Shown here one piece after another: positions 10,301 through 21,400 of a stretch of 64,000 nt of DNA. The DNA lies in contig JAPMOS010000004.1 in the NCBI GenBank assembly GCA_027972325.1, forward strand, positions 620,001 through 684,000, in the 5' to 3' direction. A program made the translations under genes and the position numbers. Below the pieces are notes generated by a model, which worked only from the letters and a program-made list of their open reading frames with translations, searched no databases and had not been told where the DNA came from. Origin of the DNA: Paratrimastix pyriformis. Taxonomy: Eukaryota > Preaxostyla > Paratrimastigidae. The first letter of the stretch is position 1, and each line of letters begins with the position of its first letter.

Positions 10301-12801
10301 GAGGGACCCGATGGTGCCGGGGATGCGGCTGCTGGGGCTGCGTCGTTCTGGTGGGCCGTGGTCCCGGGGGATGGGGCGGGGGATGGGGCGGCAGCAAGGG
10401 GGTTGGGCAGCGCCGTGGGCTGCGGGGATGCGGCGACTGGGGCGGCGGCGGGCGGTGGCGGCGAGGCTGGCCGGGTGGGCGTCAAGGACGGGGTCGCCAG
10501 CGGGGGCGGGGTTGGGGAAGAGACGGGGGTCGGCAGGCCGGGTGGGGTGCCTGGAGATGGGGCCCGCGTGGGGGGTGGCGAGGCCGGGGAGAGGGGTCGC
10601 GGCAGCGGGGCCGGGCACGAAGGCCCCGGCGCCGAGGGCGAGGCGGGCGGCCCGACGGTGGCGATGGTGGCGGAGGGCAGGTAGACGTCTGCGCCCCGAG
10701 GGAAGAGGATGCTGAGGCTGGAAGCGGCCGACTCACCAGGCGGGGGCGAGGGCTGGCCGCACGGGGGGCCATCGGCGGCCGTCGGGGCGGCCCAGGGGGG
10801 GCGGTCCGGATGCCCTGATGCCGAGGCAGCGGCGGGCAATGCTGGCGAGGACAGAGGCGACGGTGGCGGTGATGGTGCTGGCGATGGCGGTCGTGAGGGC
10901 GACGGCGACGACGACGGGCGCGCCTGGCGGGGGCGGCACCGGGAGAGGATCAGCGGCTTCTCGACAAGGACGGCGTGGCCCCCGGAGGCCAGGGCGGGGC
11001 GCATCATGGGGTGGGTGTGCTCGAAGATGACCGCCGGGTCGAGGATGACCGGCCGGGGGCACATCTCGTCGAACTCGACGGCCGTCGGGTCGATCGAGTC
11101 GCTGACGATGCTGCCCCCCGAGAGGGGCAGCCCCGCCAGGATGGGCGACTCAGCCGGGTGGCGGCCCCGTTCGCGGTACGTCCGCAGGCAGTCCAGCTTC
11201 TGGGCGAGCTCTGGGGCTGTTGGGGGGGGGGGGGGGGGGGGGGGGGGATACGAGAGAATGTAACTTCTTGCGAGGCCCATGGGGGGCTGGCGAGGGCGGG
11301 AGGCGAACCGGGTTCGTCGCCGAGGAACTCCAGGTCCGCCACGGGCCGCTCGGCGTCGAGGGCCACCAGGTAGTCGTCCTGCCAGCCGGGGCGGGGAAGG
11401 GAAGCAGCAATGGGTCAGATCGATGCGTCAATGCAAAAAAGGGACGGGCAAAGACACGCACAGCGCACAGCGCACAGCGCACAGAGCATAGCGCACAGAG
11501 CACAGCGCACAGCGCACAGCGCACAGCGCACAGCGCACAGCGCACAGCGCACAGAGCACAGAGGTCGAAGAGGGCGCGCGAATGTCGACACGTGTGCGCG
11601 GACGGGCCGTCCGGAGGCCAGACCGACCCGGAAGACCAGCTGGTAGCCGCGGCCCTCGTTGCGCTTGAGCTCGCCCACGGCCACGAGGGACCCGTCGTCG
11701 TCGATGTCGTCGGGGGCCCCGGCCGGGACCAGCAGGGGCAGCAGCACCCGCTCGAAGCGCCGCTGGCAGTGGAGCCGTGTCTTGCCGCCCCCCAGCTGGC
11801 GGGCAACCTCGGACCAGTTGCCGAACCCGGAGCGAAGCAGGCCCTCTGCAGCGCCGCGGAAGGAGAGGTCAGGTGAGGTGACACGTGGCGGGGGGGCGGG
11901 GGGCGGCGGACCGAGCAGCCTGAGGTCGTCCTCGGGGCTCCAGCGCACCTCCAGGATGGCGTCGTCGTGGCACGGAGGCAGCGGGCTCCACAGCTCCTCC
12001 ACGGGGGGTACCTGGGGGGGCCGAGGGAGTGACGCGGTGAGCACTTGCGATTGGGGGGCCAAGCCGAGGGGCGCACGGACCATCTTGGCCATGAAGTGGG
12101 TGGCTGGGTCGTGCTTCCCCGTCGCCTGAGGATGCTCGTGACACGCCTCGCAGATGTCAAAATCCGAACCTACGGGGCGGCCGGGCGGGTGTGAAGTGGG
12201 TCTCTCTCTCTTCCCCCCCCCCCCCCCCCGGGCACGGGCGGGACGGACAGGCGGGGTGGGTGCAGTGGTAGCGCAGGGTGCGGATGGTGCGGTGGCACAT
12301 GTCACACTCGAACTGGTACGGCGTCAGCAAGGGGATCACGTGCGGGGCGATAGCGGCCTCCCCCTGGCTGCACCCCGCGGGTGTGGCGCCGGGACCCGGC
12401 GAAGGGGTAGGCGGCGGATTGCGGGGCGGCTCGGGGGTGGGCCCAGGCCTGGGCCTGGCCTCAGTGGGCTTGGGTTTGGTTTTGGGGGGCGAGCTGGCCC
12501 GAGGGGTCGCCGACCGGGGAGCAGAGAGCGGCCGGGGTGGCGAGGACGTGCGGGCCGGAGAGGGCCGAGGAACCTGCGGCGAAGGAGCGGGTGCCCGCTT
12601 GGGCGAGGCGGTGCGATCCGGGGTGCTGGTGGCGGACGGGGGGTGGCAGGTCGGCTGGGGTCCGGACGTTACCGGATGACTGGACTTCGTTGATTTTTCC
12701 GGAGACGCTGGTGTGGGTGGTTCGGCCACGACAGCCTAACGGAAAAGGCAAAGAACGTTGGGTTGTCGCCATGTGGTCTGACAGACTTTCCATTGGGCCA
12801 T
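7304..12801 (-). CDS. ZZ zinc finger and SANT/Myb domain protein with long disordered tail
   Basis: Probably a nuclear chromatin or transcription regulator. I start it at the ATG at 12801-12799 (MAQWK), which splices over a 51-nt intron to a P/S/T-rich N-terminus. A ZZ-type zinc finger follows: FECDMCHRTIRTLRYHC near 12325-12275, then after an intron DFDICEACHEH plus two more histidines near 12165-12095. A SANT/Myb unit comes next (RWSPEDDLRLLG and GNWSEVARQLGGGKTRLHCQ, about 11960-11740). ZZ followed by SANT is the order in Ada2 co-activators, but I see no SWIRM domain and the protein is far longer. The intron ending at the TAG at 10098-10096 joins RQEQWTRYQ to NSHPMAAYPSFVHAWL. The last 2.9 kb is one open frame with two folded-looking islands (near 9490-9260 and 8920-8560), an acidic stretch (about 9120-9000) and long P/S/A-rich runs. 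An Ada2 identity is only a suggestion; one gene rather than two is likely but not certain. Confidence 0.65.
7580..7700. repeat. 18-bp tandem repeat coding PPVALP-type units
   Basis: About six to seven copies of an 18-bp unit (GGGGGCAGAGCCACTGGT and close variants). On the minus strand it encodes repeated (P)PPVALP / PPAALP hexapeptides in the C-terminal tail of the ZZ/SANT protein. Confidence 0.85.
7833..7883. repeat. GGTGAC hexanucleotide tract, coding
   Basis: About eight GGTGAC units. On the minus strand they read as a Ser-Pro dipeptide run in the ZZ/SANT protein tail. Confidence 0.85.
11222..11247. repeat. G26 homopolymer (polypyrimidine tract on the transcript)
   Basis: 26 consecutive G on the + strand. 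On the coding (minus) strand this C run lies directly before a CAACAG acceptor of the ZZ/SANT gene, so it acts as an unusually pure polypyrimidine tract. Confidence 0.85.
11455..11562. repeat. CACAGCG-type tandem repeat
   Basis: About 105 bp of 7-bp units (GCACAGC with some GCACAGA) in an intron of the ZZ/SANT gene. Confidence 0.85.
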
Positions 12802-13249
12802 GGTCAGCGAATTCGTGTGGACAGTCCGAAAGAGATTTTTGCATTTCTGGGCGGAAAAATTCAGGGTTTTATACAGAACCGAGAGGGCGGCCCGCGCCTT
12901 CTCGATGAGGATGGTATCCGGTGCACCGGGGAACATTGCGAGTGTGTTTCGAAATTTTACAGAGAATGTCCCTGATGAAGTCGCTATTCGGGTGAGCCCA
13001 GGCAGCAGACTTGACCGGACCTGCACTTGAAGAAGCAGCGGGATCTTTATAAAAATGTGCAAAAAATAAATCGCGAATTCGAGCTGTCCAATGGTGGCAA
13101 GCGGAGTATAGGTCATACCCCTCAGAGAAGTGCCAGCCACCGGCAGGCTCCAAATTCGTCTTGGCTCGACAGGAGTCGAAACAATGACAGCCTGAAACGA
13201 CTAGAGGGGAAACCACCAATCTCGTGTTTCCGCTCTCGTTGTTCGTTTG
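12802..13249. promoter_or_regulatory. Divergent intergenic region between ZZ/SANT and HBS1 starts
   Basis: 448 bp separate two start codons that point away from each other, so both promoters must lie here or in the flanking 5' exons. The stretch is clearly AT-richer than the genes. I see no convincing TATA box or known motif. Confidence 0.55.
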
Positions 13250-16200
13250 ATGGCCTCACGACACCGCAACATTCATATCGACGAAGACGGTCTGTCTGCC
13301 AGAAAAACGAACCTTGTCATCTTTTTTTTTGGTGACGACGTTCAGATTACGATGATGGTGATGATTATTCTTCGTCGGAAGATGACTACGTGGCTGGTGG
13401 CGATGACGATGATGATGGTTTGTCCCTTCTTTGATACTGTCGTAAAGACACCTTGAAACACGATGTAGTCCCAGTGAAACCCTCGCGTCCGACCCCCCCG
13501 TCCAAGCCTCCCACCCCTGCCCCCAAGGCACCCACTCCTCCCTCCAAGGCGTCCACCCCTGCCCCCAAGGTCCCCACCCCTAAACCATCTGCAGCCAAAC
13601 CCGCCTCCAAGGCCGCACAAACACCCGCAAAGGCCTCCATGGCTCCACCAGCGGCCAGCCGGCCCCCATCCAAACCCGCCACCCCCACCCCGGCCAAGTC
13701 GACCCCTCCGCCTGCATCACCCGCCGTGTTGATGCCTCCATCTCCTGCGCCTGCCCCGGCACCCGGGAAGTCTGCTGGCCTCCCGACCAGCGCCCTGGCC
13801 CGCTGTTCGTTGGTTGAGCAGCAGCAGCACCAGGCCGCCATCGACGCCGGATTCGCACCGGCCGAGCTGTCCGCGTCCTGGCTGCCTGGGTGGGTGCCTG
13901 GGTGGGTGCCTGGGTGGGTGCCTGGGTGGGTGATCGAGCTGTCCGCATCCTGGGCGCCCGGAGGTGATGGCCGGGGTGGATGCGGAGTGGGACCAACCCG
14001 GGCAAACACAGGCGTTGCCGCGGGGTACTCATGACTGGCGGGCACATCCGGCGGGGGGGCACAGCGGCACCGGGCGGGCCGAGGCCAGTCCGGACATCCT
14101 CTCGGGTGTGGCGTCCTCCCCGGCCGACATCAGCCCGCCCCCGCCCCCGCCCCCCACGGGGCCGCTCAAGGAGGGCGTCAACCTGGTCATCATCGGCCAC
14201 GTCGACGCGGGCAAGAGTCCGTCCGCCACGCCGGGGGCTGGCTGGTTGGCTGGGTGCCCGAGGTGGGTGACCGAGTGACGTGAGAGGACAGCGCCGCCCG
14301 GCTCCGTCCGGCAAACCGTACTCACCTCCTCCTGGGTCACCCGTGGGTGTCCTGCAGGTACCCTGATGGGGCACTTCCTCTACCTGATGGGGCAGGTCTC
14401 GCAGAAGGTCATGCACAAGTCTGTATCCCCCCGAGGCGCCCATGGCCCTCCTGACCCATGACCTCCTGCCGCAGGTACGAGAAGGAGTCCCGCGAGATGG
14501 GCAAGGGCAGCTTCGCATACGCATGGGTCATGGATAGGTCCGCCCTGGCCCCCCACCGCCAGCCCTTGCCCAGCCCATGCCCAGCCCTTCGCCCAGCCCG
14601 AACCTGTGGTGGTTCATTGTCAGTTCCTTGTTCGTAAGGTGCCTGCTGCTGCACCGCCCCGCACCGCCCAGCCCCGCACCGCCCAGCCCCGCACCGCCCA
14701 GCCCCGCCCGACAACTGGCCTCTCCAATCACCTCGCCACACCCCATGTGATCTCGCCCGTCGTCCCGGCAGCCACGCCGAGGAGCGCGAGCGGGGCGTCA
14801 CCATGGACGTCTCGACGGCCTTCTTCGAGGTCCGCTGCCCCACGCGCCCACAGCACACTTCCCGGGCATCGTCACTCGCTCTCTGTACGCGCGCTCCAAC
14901 GCCCTCCCCCCCCCTCCCCCCCCGACAGACTGCCAACAAGCGCGTGACGGTGCTGGACACCCCCGGGCATGCCGACTTCGTGCCCAACATGATCTCCGGC
15001 GCCGCCCAGGTCGACCCCCCCCCCCCCCCCCTATCCCCCCTCTCCCCCCGCATCAGCCCCTTCTCCAGCCTACCGTCCCACCGCCCCCTCCACCCGGCCA
15101 ACCATCCCCTCTCCCCCTCCCCGGCTCCAGGCCGACGCGGCTGTGCTTGTGGTGGACGCGGTGCCCGGGGCCTTCGAGGCGGGCTTCCACTCGTCGGGTC
15201 AGACCCGCGAGCATGCCCTGCTGGCCAAGGGGCTCGGGGTGTCCCACCTGCTGGTGGCCGTCAACAAGATCGACACGGTCCGCCCCTCGGGCTCCTCGGG
15301 GAGACGGGGCTGGCGGGGATCCCCCCCTCGGTGAGGCGTTGGGTGCGCGGTGGCCATGATCGACAGGGGCTGCTTCTCCCGTGTGGCCCCCCACCACTTC
15401 GCACCAGGCATCTTCCGGTGTGGGCACGAAGTCGCCATGCCGGAGATGATGAGGGGATGATGAGTGGATGATGATCATGATGGGCGATGATTGGGCGATG
15501 ATTGGGTGACGGACCCGCGTTTGCTGCGCCGCAGGTGCCCGCCGACCGGTCGGAGGAGCGCTTCAAGGAGATCGTGACCGGGATGCGGCCCTTCCTGACC
15601 GCCCAGGTGGGCTTCGCCCCGGGGGCGCTGCAGTTCATCCCCGTCAGCGGGCTCCTCGGGTGGAACCTCAAGGAGCCCCCGCCCCGCCCTCGGCCGCCGC
15701 CCCGTCCCCCAAGAAGGGTCCGGCCCGGCACACTCCTGCTGCTGGCCACTGCACGATCGCGCCCACCCCCCACCCCCCGTTGACCGTGTGCGCCCCTGGT
15801 CGGTCGGTCCCTTTGGCGGTTGGTCGCAGGCGAGGAGGATGCGGAGCCCGAGAACACCATCGCCTGGTACCACGGCCCCACCCTCCTCCAAGCCATCGGT
15901 CTGTCTATGCACCGCACCGCACCGCACCGCACCGCTGCACGCTGCACGCTGCACGCTGCATCGCACCGCCGCACTGCTACAGCACCGCCGCCGCACCGCA
16001 CCGCACCGCACTGCTTGTCGATCAATGTTCAACTTCTGACCCATCCGCCCATCTACCCCCCGCCCATCTACCCCCCGCCCAGACACGCTCGCCCTGGCCC
16101 GGCAACGGCGTGTGGATCTCCCCCTGCGGCTGTCCATCTCGGACGTCTACCTGCGCCCCAACCAGCCGGGGCTCGTGGTCTCGGGCCGGGTCGAGGGCGG

Positions 16201-17099
16201 CATCGTCAGACAGGGCGAGCAGCTCATCGCCGCCCCGGCCGGCCATCCGGCCACCGTCCGCGGTCCGTCTGCCCCTTCCCCTTCCCCTTCCCCTTCCCCG
16301 TCTCCCCCCGGTGCCCGAGCTGATCGCCTCGCCCGGCCATCGTTCTCATCACACGCCTGTGTCGGCTCTCTGCTGCTGGCGCCTGGTTCTCTTCGGGTTC
16401 GGGGTGGCCCGCCAGCCATTGAGCTCAACGAGCGGCCCGCGGGGATGGCCCAGTGCGGCGACCACGTGGAGGTGGTCCTGACGGGCATCGAGATCAACCG
16501 CATCGCGTCTGCCGCCCCGGCCCTTCACCCGCCCCCCTCCGACATGCCCCTTTGGCGATCGGCTCACTCGCTCCTCTCACCCCCCGCCACGCACCCGTCC
16601 CCCATCGTTTGGCAGTGCGGGCGATGTGCTCTGCGGGGCGGGGGCGCCCCCCATCCGGCCGGTGCTGCGGTTCGAGGCCCAGATTTTGGCCCTGGCCGTG
16701 GCGCCGCCCCTGATGCGGGGTACCCAGGCCGTCCTCTACGTGCAGTCGCGCACCGAGGCCGTCACCATCACCCGCCTCATCCACACCCTCGACAAGCAGG
16801 GCGCCCCCGCCAAGAAGTCCGCACCCCCTCCGCCTTCCATTCCATCTCCTCGCCCGGTTGCTTCCCCCCCCCCCCCCCCCCACCACCACCACCGCATGTC
16901 CAACCCTTTCTCTTCTTCGCTGCCTGCCTCCAGGAATCCGCGCCTGCTGCCGCGGGGCACGACGGCCCTGGTGGAGATCACGGCCCGGGGCCCGATCTGC
17001 CTGGAGCTGGCCGCCCAGTACCGCCAGCTGGGCCGGTTCGTCCTCCGCCAGGGGGGCCAATCGGTCGGGGCGGGCATCGTCTCCAAGCTTCTTGCGTAG
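13250..17099 (+). CDS. HBS1: HBS1 family ribosome-rescue GTPase
   Basis: HBS1 pairs with Dom34/Pelota to split stalled ribosomes in no-go and non-stop decay. The start at 13250 gives [14 protein letters not shown], then an acidic D/S-rich segment as in HBS1 proteins; introns interrupt it (13290-13345 and about 13418-13447). A P/K/A-rich linker follows. The GTPase domain opens with [12 protein letters not shown] near 14190-14216 and continues [13 protein letters not shown] after an intron. Next come [20 protein letters not shown], then [18 protein letters not shown]3 is DTPGHADF near 14957-14980 and G4 is NKID near 15262-15275. Beta-barrel domains II and III follow, from [19 protein letters not shown] near 16133-16190 to the C-terminal [11 protein letters not shown] and TAG at 17097-17099. 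The order and the MDV, AYAWV and MGH signatures separate HBS1 from eEF1A and eRF3. At least twelve introns interrupt it, most with GTCCGY or GTCTGT donors. The [10 protein letters not shown] repeat at about 13885-13932 is probably intronic. Confidence 0.92.
14650..14706. repeat. 15-bp tandem repeat in HBS1 intron
   Basis: Three to four copies of CGCACCGCCCAGCCC between GTPase-domain exons. A related CGCACCGCACCG array with inverted-looking GCACGCTGCACGCT units lies at 15908-16008. Confidence 0.8.
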
Positions 17100-17653
17100 C
17101 CATCCTCCCCCCGGCCCACCCACCCCCCTCGTCAAAAGGACTCGCGACGCGCGGTTCCGTGTTGCTTGGAGTGGGGGGGAGAGGGAGAAGGGGAGGGGGG
17201 GGAGGATGCCTGATTCACTCCTCCTTTTCGCAGCAGCGCAGCGGTCGAAGAAGAAGCAGCGGAAAAGCAAAAAAGCAGGCAGAGAGAATAAAACGAAACG
17301 AAACGAAACGAAACGCCAACGCGACACGAAGCAGCCGCCAAATAAAACGCCCATCCGGACGAGTACACAGCGCTCGACAGAGAAGGGAGAGAAGGGAGAA
17401 GGGAGCCGAGGGGGGGAGGGGGAGGGGGGAGGAAGGTCGCAGGGGGGGAAAAAGTCCCGTAAAAAGCGGAGTGCAAGGTCACCTTGCCTCTAACTCCGTG
17501 GGACAACAAACCAAATCGGCAGTGTCGTGGGGACCTGCGGTTGGAAGAGGGCCAGCGGCAACGGGACGTTTTGAGGCCATTGCACAGGGGCCGGCGGAGC
17601 AGGTGCGACGAATTGGGGCAAAAACGATTGCGAAAGCGAACGGGATGGTGGGC
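17100..17653. other. Convergent 3' intergenic region, low complexity
   Basis: This lies between the HBS1 stop and the RRM stop. It holds G-rich purine tracts and an ACGAA pentanucleotide run at about 17288-17318. Both minus-strand frames downstream of the RRM exon stay open here (to 17479), so an alternative spliced C-terminus of the RRM protein could extend into it. Confidence 0.6.
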
Positions 17654-18059
17654 TCAAGGTGGCCAGAGGACCGCGCTCTTGATAGGCATAACCTGTAATG
17701 ATTTTTTGTTAGGACTGCAAAAAAAGGACGGACACACTCGAATGTTGCGCCCGTCCAGTACTTGATTGTGCATCCGGAGAGCCCGAGCGGCACACTCGGG
17801 GGCGGAGAATTTGATGAAGCCAAAGCCTTTTGACTTGCCGCTGAAGGGGTCGGTGATAATGCGAGCGCTGATCACTTCCCCAAATTCGGCAAAGGCTCGC
17901 CTGAGACTCTCGCTGGTTGTCTCCCACGCGAGACCACCCACAAACAGTCGGGTAAAATCGAGGATCTGTTCGCCACTCTGCTGAACGCTACAACAGCTGT
18001 GAAATTGGAAGGGTTCGAAAGCGAGAAACGGCGGACAAATTGGGAAAAAGCGTGTTCAT
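17654..18059 (-). CDS. Small single-RRM RNA-binding protein
   Basis: One complete RNA recognition motif. RNP2 is RLFVGGLAW, RNP1 is KSKGFGFIKF, and the helix regions ESLRRAFAEFGEVISARIIT and AARALRMHNQVLDGRNIR are present. I place the start at the ATG at 18059-18057 (MNTLFPNLSA), joined over an intron of about 50 nt to SGEQILDFT just before RNP2. The end is less sure. With the GTGTGT donor after NIR and the acceptor CATTACAG, the protein closes as VMPIKSAVLWPP at 17654-17656, giving about 100 residues, the size of short glycine-rich-type RRM proteins without the glycine tail. Two other donor choices would give longer, proline-containing tails. The RNA target is unknown. Confidence 0.8.
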
Positions 18060-18413
18060 CAAGGAGAAATCAATGAAAGGTGTGTGGAACCGGGGTGTTT
18101 GAGGTTGATGAGGGCCAATGCTAATTGTGACCAGTCAGTTTTTGTGTTAGCGCAGTCTCGTCGGAGGCAAATGAGAAGTGGCAGCTGAGAGAATTTCACA
18201 AAAAGGCTTCTGCTCCCATTTCCCTTCCCTCATCTTCGTACGTGATCACGCCTCATCATCAGCCACTCCCTCTCCAGCTGGCCGAAGTCGCGCTGGCCGC
18301 TTGCCAGCAATGATTTCTGGCTGGGGGTCTCAGATTGAGTCGTTGGCTGCCAATCAGCAACGGGCAACACACAAAAATACACGCGCCAGAAAAAGGCCGA
18401 AGACCATCCCTGG

Positions 18414-21400
18414 CTAGTTTAATTGTTGTCGGGCTTGCCAGAACCGCTGTGCCATGGCCCCTGCATCGTCCTCTCCCCAGGCCTGCCTGCCAGGCGGCTG
18501 GCCAGAGGGCATTGATGGAGGTGGCCCTTGTTCATAAGGTGCCTGCTGCCGTTGAGGGAAGGGCCCGCTCGGTGGGTGCGTGGCGACAGGGGGAGGGCCG
18601 GCTCTGATGGCGAGAGGGCCCCCACTTGGGATGGGATGGATGGAGGCAGCCGACGCCGACGAAATGGAAGACACGGGGCTGGGGGCGGGTGCAGGAGAGA
18701 AGGAGGATGCAGAGGGCGACGTCCATCGGGCCACATCGGCGGTGATGGGCGGGGGCAGGACGGCGGTGGGGGCGGCGGGGTTTGGGTGCGGGGATGGTGT
18801 TCGCCGGCTCTGGAAAGAGGCCGCGCTTTGGGTGGCGGAGAGCGGCTGTGCGGAGGGTGGCGGGGGGGCGATGGGCGGGGAGATGGGCGGGGGTGCCGCA
18901 CTGGGCACGAGCAGGGCCCCCCGGGAAAGTGGCGACGGGGCGGTGGCCATGGAGCCGCCGCTGGACGACCGAGCCAGCCCGGAGAGCCCTGGGCCTGCCC
19001 CGGACGACGAGGGCCCACTGGCGGAGCGACCCAAGGGGCCCATGGACAGGGGCGAGCTCGGGCTCGGGGCCGGGGGGAGGGGTGTGGGGTTGGAGGAGGC
19101 CCGGGAGGAGGGCGGTCCAGACGCCCACCGGGGCGGCTGGAGGGCGGGGGATGGCATGTATCCCATGGCGGGGGCGTCGGGGCGGGGTGTTGGGGACCGA
19201 GTGGGCCGGGGTGGGGCGGGGCCGGTCGCGTTGGCGTCCTGGAGGATGCCCGCGTGGCGGGAGCAGATCAGGTACCACTGCTCGAAGTCAGAGGCCAGCT
19301 GGCGGGCCGCGTTTTGTTGCAGGGCCTGCAACTCCTCGATTTCCACCTGGCCGACCGAGCGGCGCAGACGAATGGAGGGGGGGGGGGGGGCATGTGGGAG
19401 CATAATGATGAGCGTAGGGCAGGGCTACATGGGTCGGAAAGCGGGTGGATGGGAGGGATCAAGAGGCAGGGAGGCCGAGGGGCATGGTCCAGGCCTTGAG
19501 GTCGGAGAGCTTCTGGAACTGATCGCGGTAGCGGGGCTTGAGCTCGGTCAGCTCGCCCAGCAGGCGGCGCTCCTCGGAGACGGTCGGGTCGCTGCCGTCG
19601 TCCACCTCGGGGCCCTCCCGCCTGAGGGACGGAGGGTAATCACGGGAATTGGCATGTGTCAATGGGTGGCTTGCACGCGAGGGGGGGAGGGAAGGGGAGG
19701 GCCGGGGAGGCGGACCTGCCGCCCTGCATGGCGCGCTCCGTGCGAAGAGCCTCAATGCTCGACTTGAGCTCGTCTGGGGGTGTCGGAGGGGAAAAAATGG
19801 CGTGTGACGAAGGAACGGACGAGCGGGTTGGGAACAGGACCCATCCGTGCAGACATCCGCTCAGGGATGTGGGGGGGGCGGCCGGAGGGGAGGCGGCCGG
19901 AGGGGGATGGAGGCCACGGACTGATCCGCTTGCGGACGAGTTCGAGCTGCTGGCCGCACTGACGGGCCTGGGCCATCTTCTCCTGCATCTCCCGCTTGCC
20001 GTCCTCCATCACCTCCTGCCGCCGGTAGCTCCGCCGGAACACCTCGAAGGCCGCGTGCCGGTCGGCAAGGATCGCTGCCGGGCCCCCCACCAACCCGGTG
20101 CGGCGGTCAGGTGAGCGGCGGGGGGGGACGGGTGGTGGTGGGGATGGAGGCATCTGCGGCCAAGGGAAGGACGGTCGGCTCCAGCGGCGAGGGCGAGGGC
20201 GAGGGCGAGGGCGAGGGCGAGGGCGAGGGCGAGGGCGAGGGCGAGGGCGAGGGCGAGGGCGAGCGGGGGCGGGGGCGGGGGCGAACCGGCATCGGCGAGC
20301 ACTTCGTCCAGGCCGGGCACGGCTCCCGGGCCACCGCCGCTGCTCTGGGCACGGGCCCCGCCGGACTGGAGGGAGCCCTGGCCCCCGCTGGTCGCCGATC
20401 CGAAGGCCGCCGAGCCGCTCGAGGCCGAGCGGCCGGCCCGGTCGTCGGTGGAAGGCCGTTCGCGGACCAGGGCCGAGGGGGGAGAGGGCGAGCCCGCCGG
20501 AGCGGGGGCCCGCGCACGGGATGGCGATGGGAAGGATCCCTGAGGCAACCAGCCCGAAGACGGCGATGAGCGCATGGACCCGATGTCCTGGCGAAGCTGC
20601 CGGGGGTGTGTGGGTTGGGGGGCAGACCGATTCGGTTGCCGTGGTGCCGGCGTCGGCCTGGTCGGGGCTGTCGGCGGTGCTGCACTGGCCCGTCTGGGTC
20701 CATGCCTCGCCCATGGGGGGCCGCCGCCCGTTGACCAGTTTCACCAAAACCTCTGCGCGCAGCGGGGGTGCATGGGGGGAGAGGAGACGTCAGGGCAGCC
20801 TCACCGCCTCCCTGCCTTGCCCGCATTGTCGTCACCCGGCGCCGGCTGGGCGGCGGGGGCACGGACCGATCTCCATCATGTGCTGGCGCCGCTCGGCCTC
20901 CATGAGGGCGATCTGCTTCTGCAGCCGCGGCAATTCGTCGCCGGGGGGACCGCCCGTTGGCGGCCGCGAGGGAGCATCCCCGCCGGGGCTCATCGGGCCG
21001 CCGCCGCCACCACCGCCGCCGCCGCCGCGCTGGCGCAGGTCGAGGATCATCACCTGGACAGCCAGCGGGGGGGCGGGGGGCGGGGGGCGGGGGGGAAGAA
21101 CAGGAAGGGAAGGACCACCAATGAGAAAGTGATGGGCAATGCCACGCGCCACGCAACTCCGACCAAACGCTTCTCTGGTCTGCAACGCGTCACCAACAGG
21201 TACTTGCCTTCTGCCTTTCCGTAGCGGCGGCGGACCTTCATGATGCGGAAGCACTCGCGGATCTTGGTCAGGTCGCCGGGCGAGAGCTGGGCCTCGGGGG
21301 CCGGGTCCTCCAGGTAGGACTGCACCAGGCCCTGGCAGCGCTCCCGCTCCGAGTCGGTGATGGGCCCGCGCTCCTCCTGGTCGCCCCGCAGCAGGTTCAG

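Noticed and set aside
9523-10818. 431-residue plus-strand Gly/Arg-rich frame
   Set aside because: It is an antisense shadow of the ZZ/SANT gene and lacks any motif or codon pattern of its own.
13885-13932. [10 protein letters not shown] repeat as part of the HBS1 protein
   Set aside because: It is flanked by two copies of a CTGTCCGC.TCCTGG sequence that look like donor sites and it has no counterpart in HBS1 proteins, so I take it as intronic.
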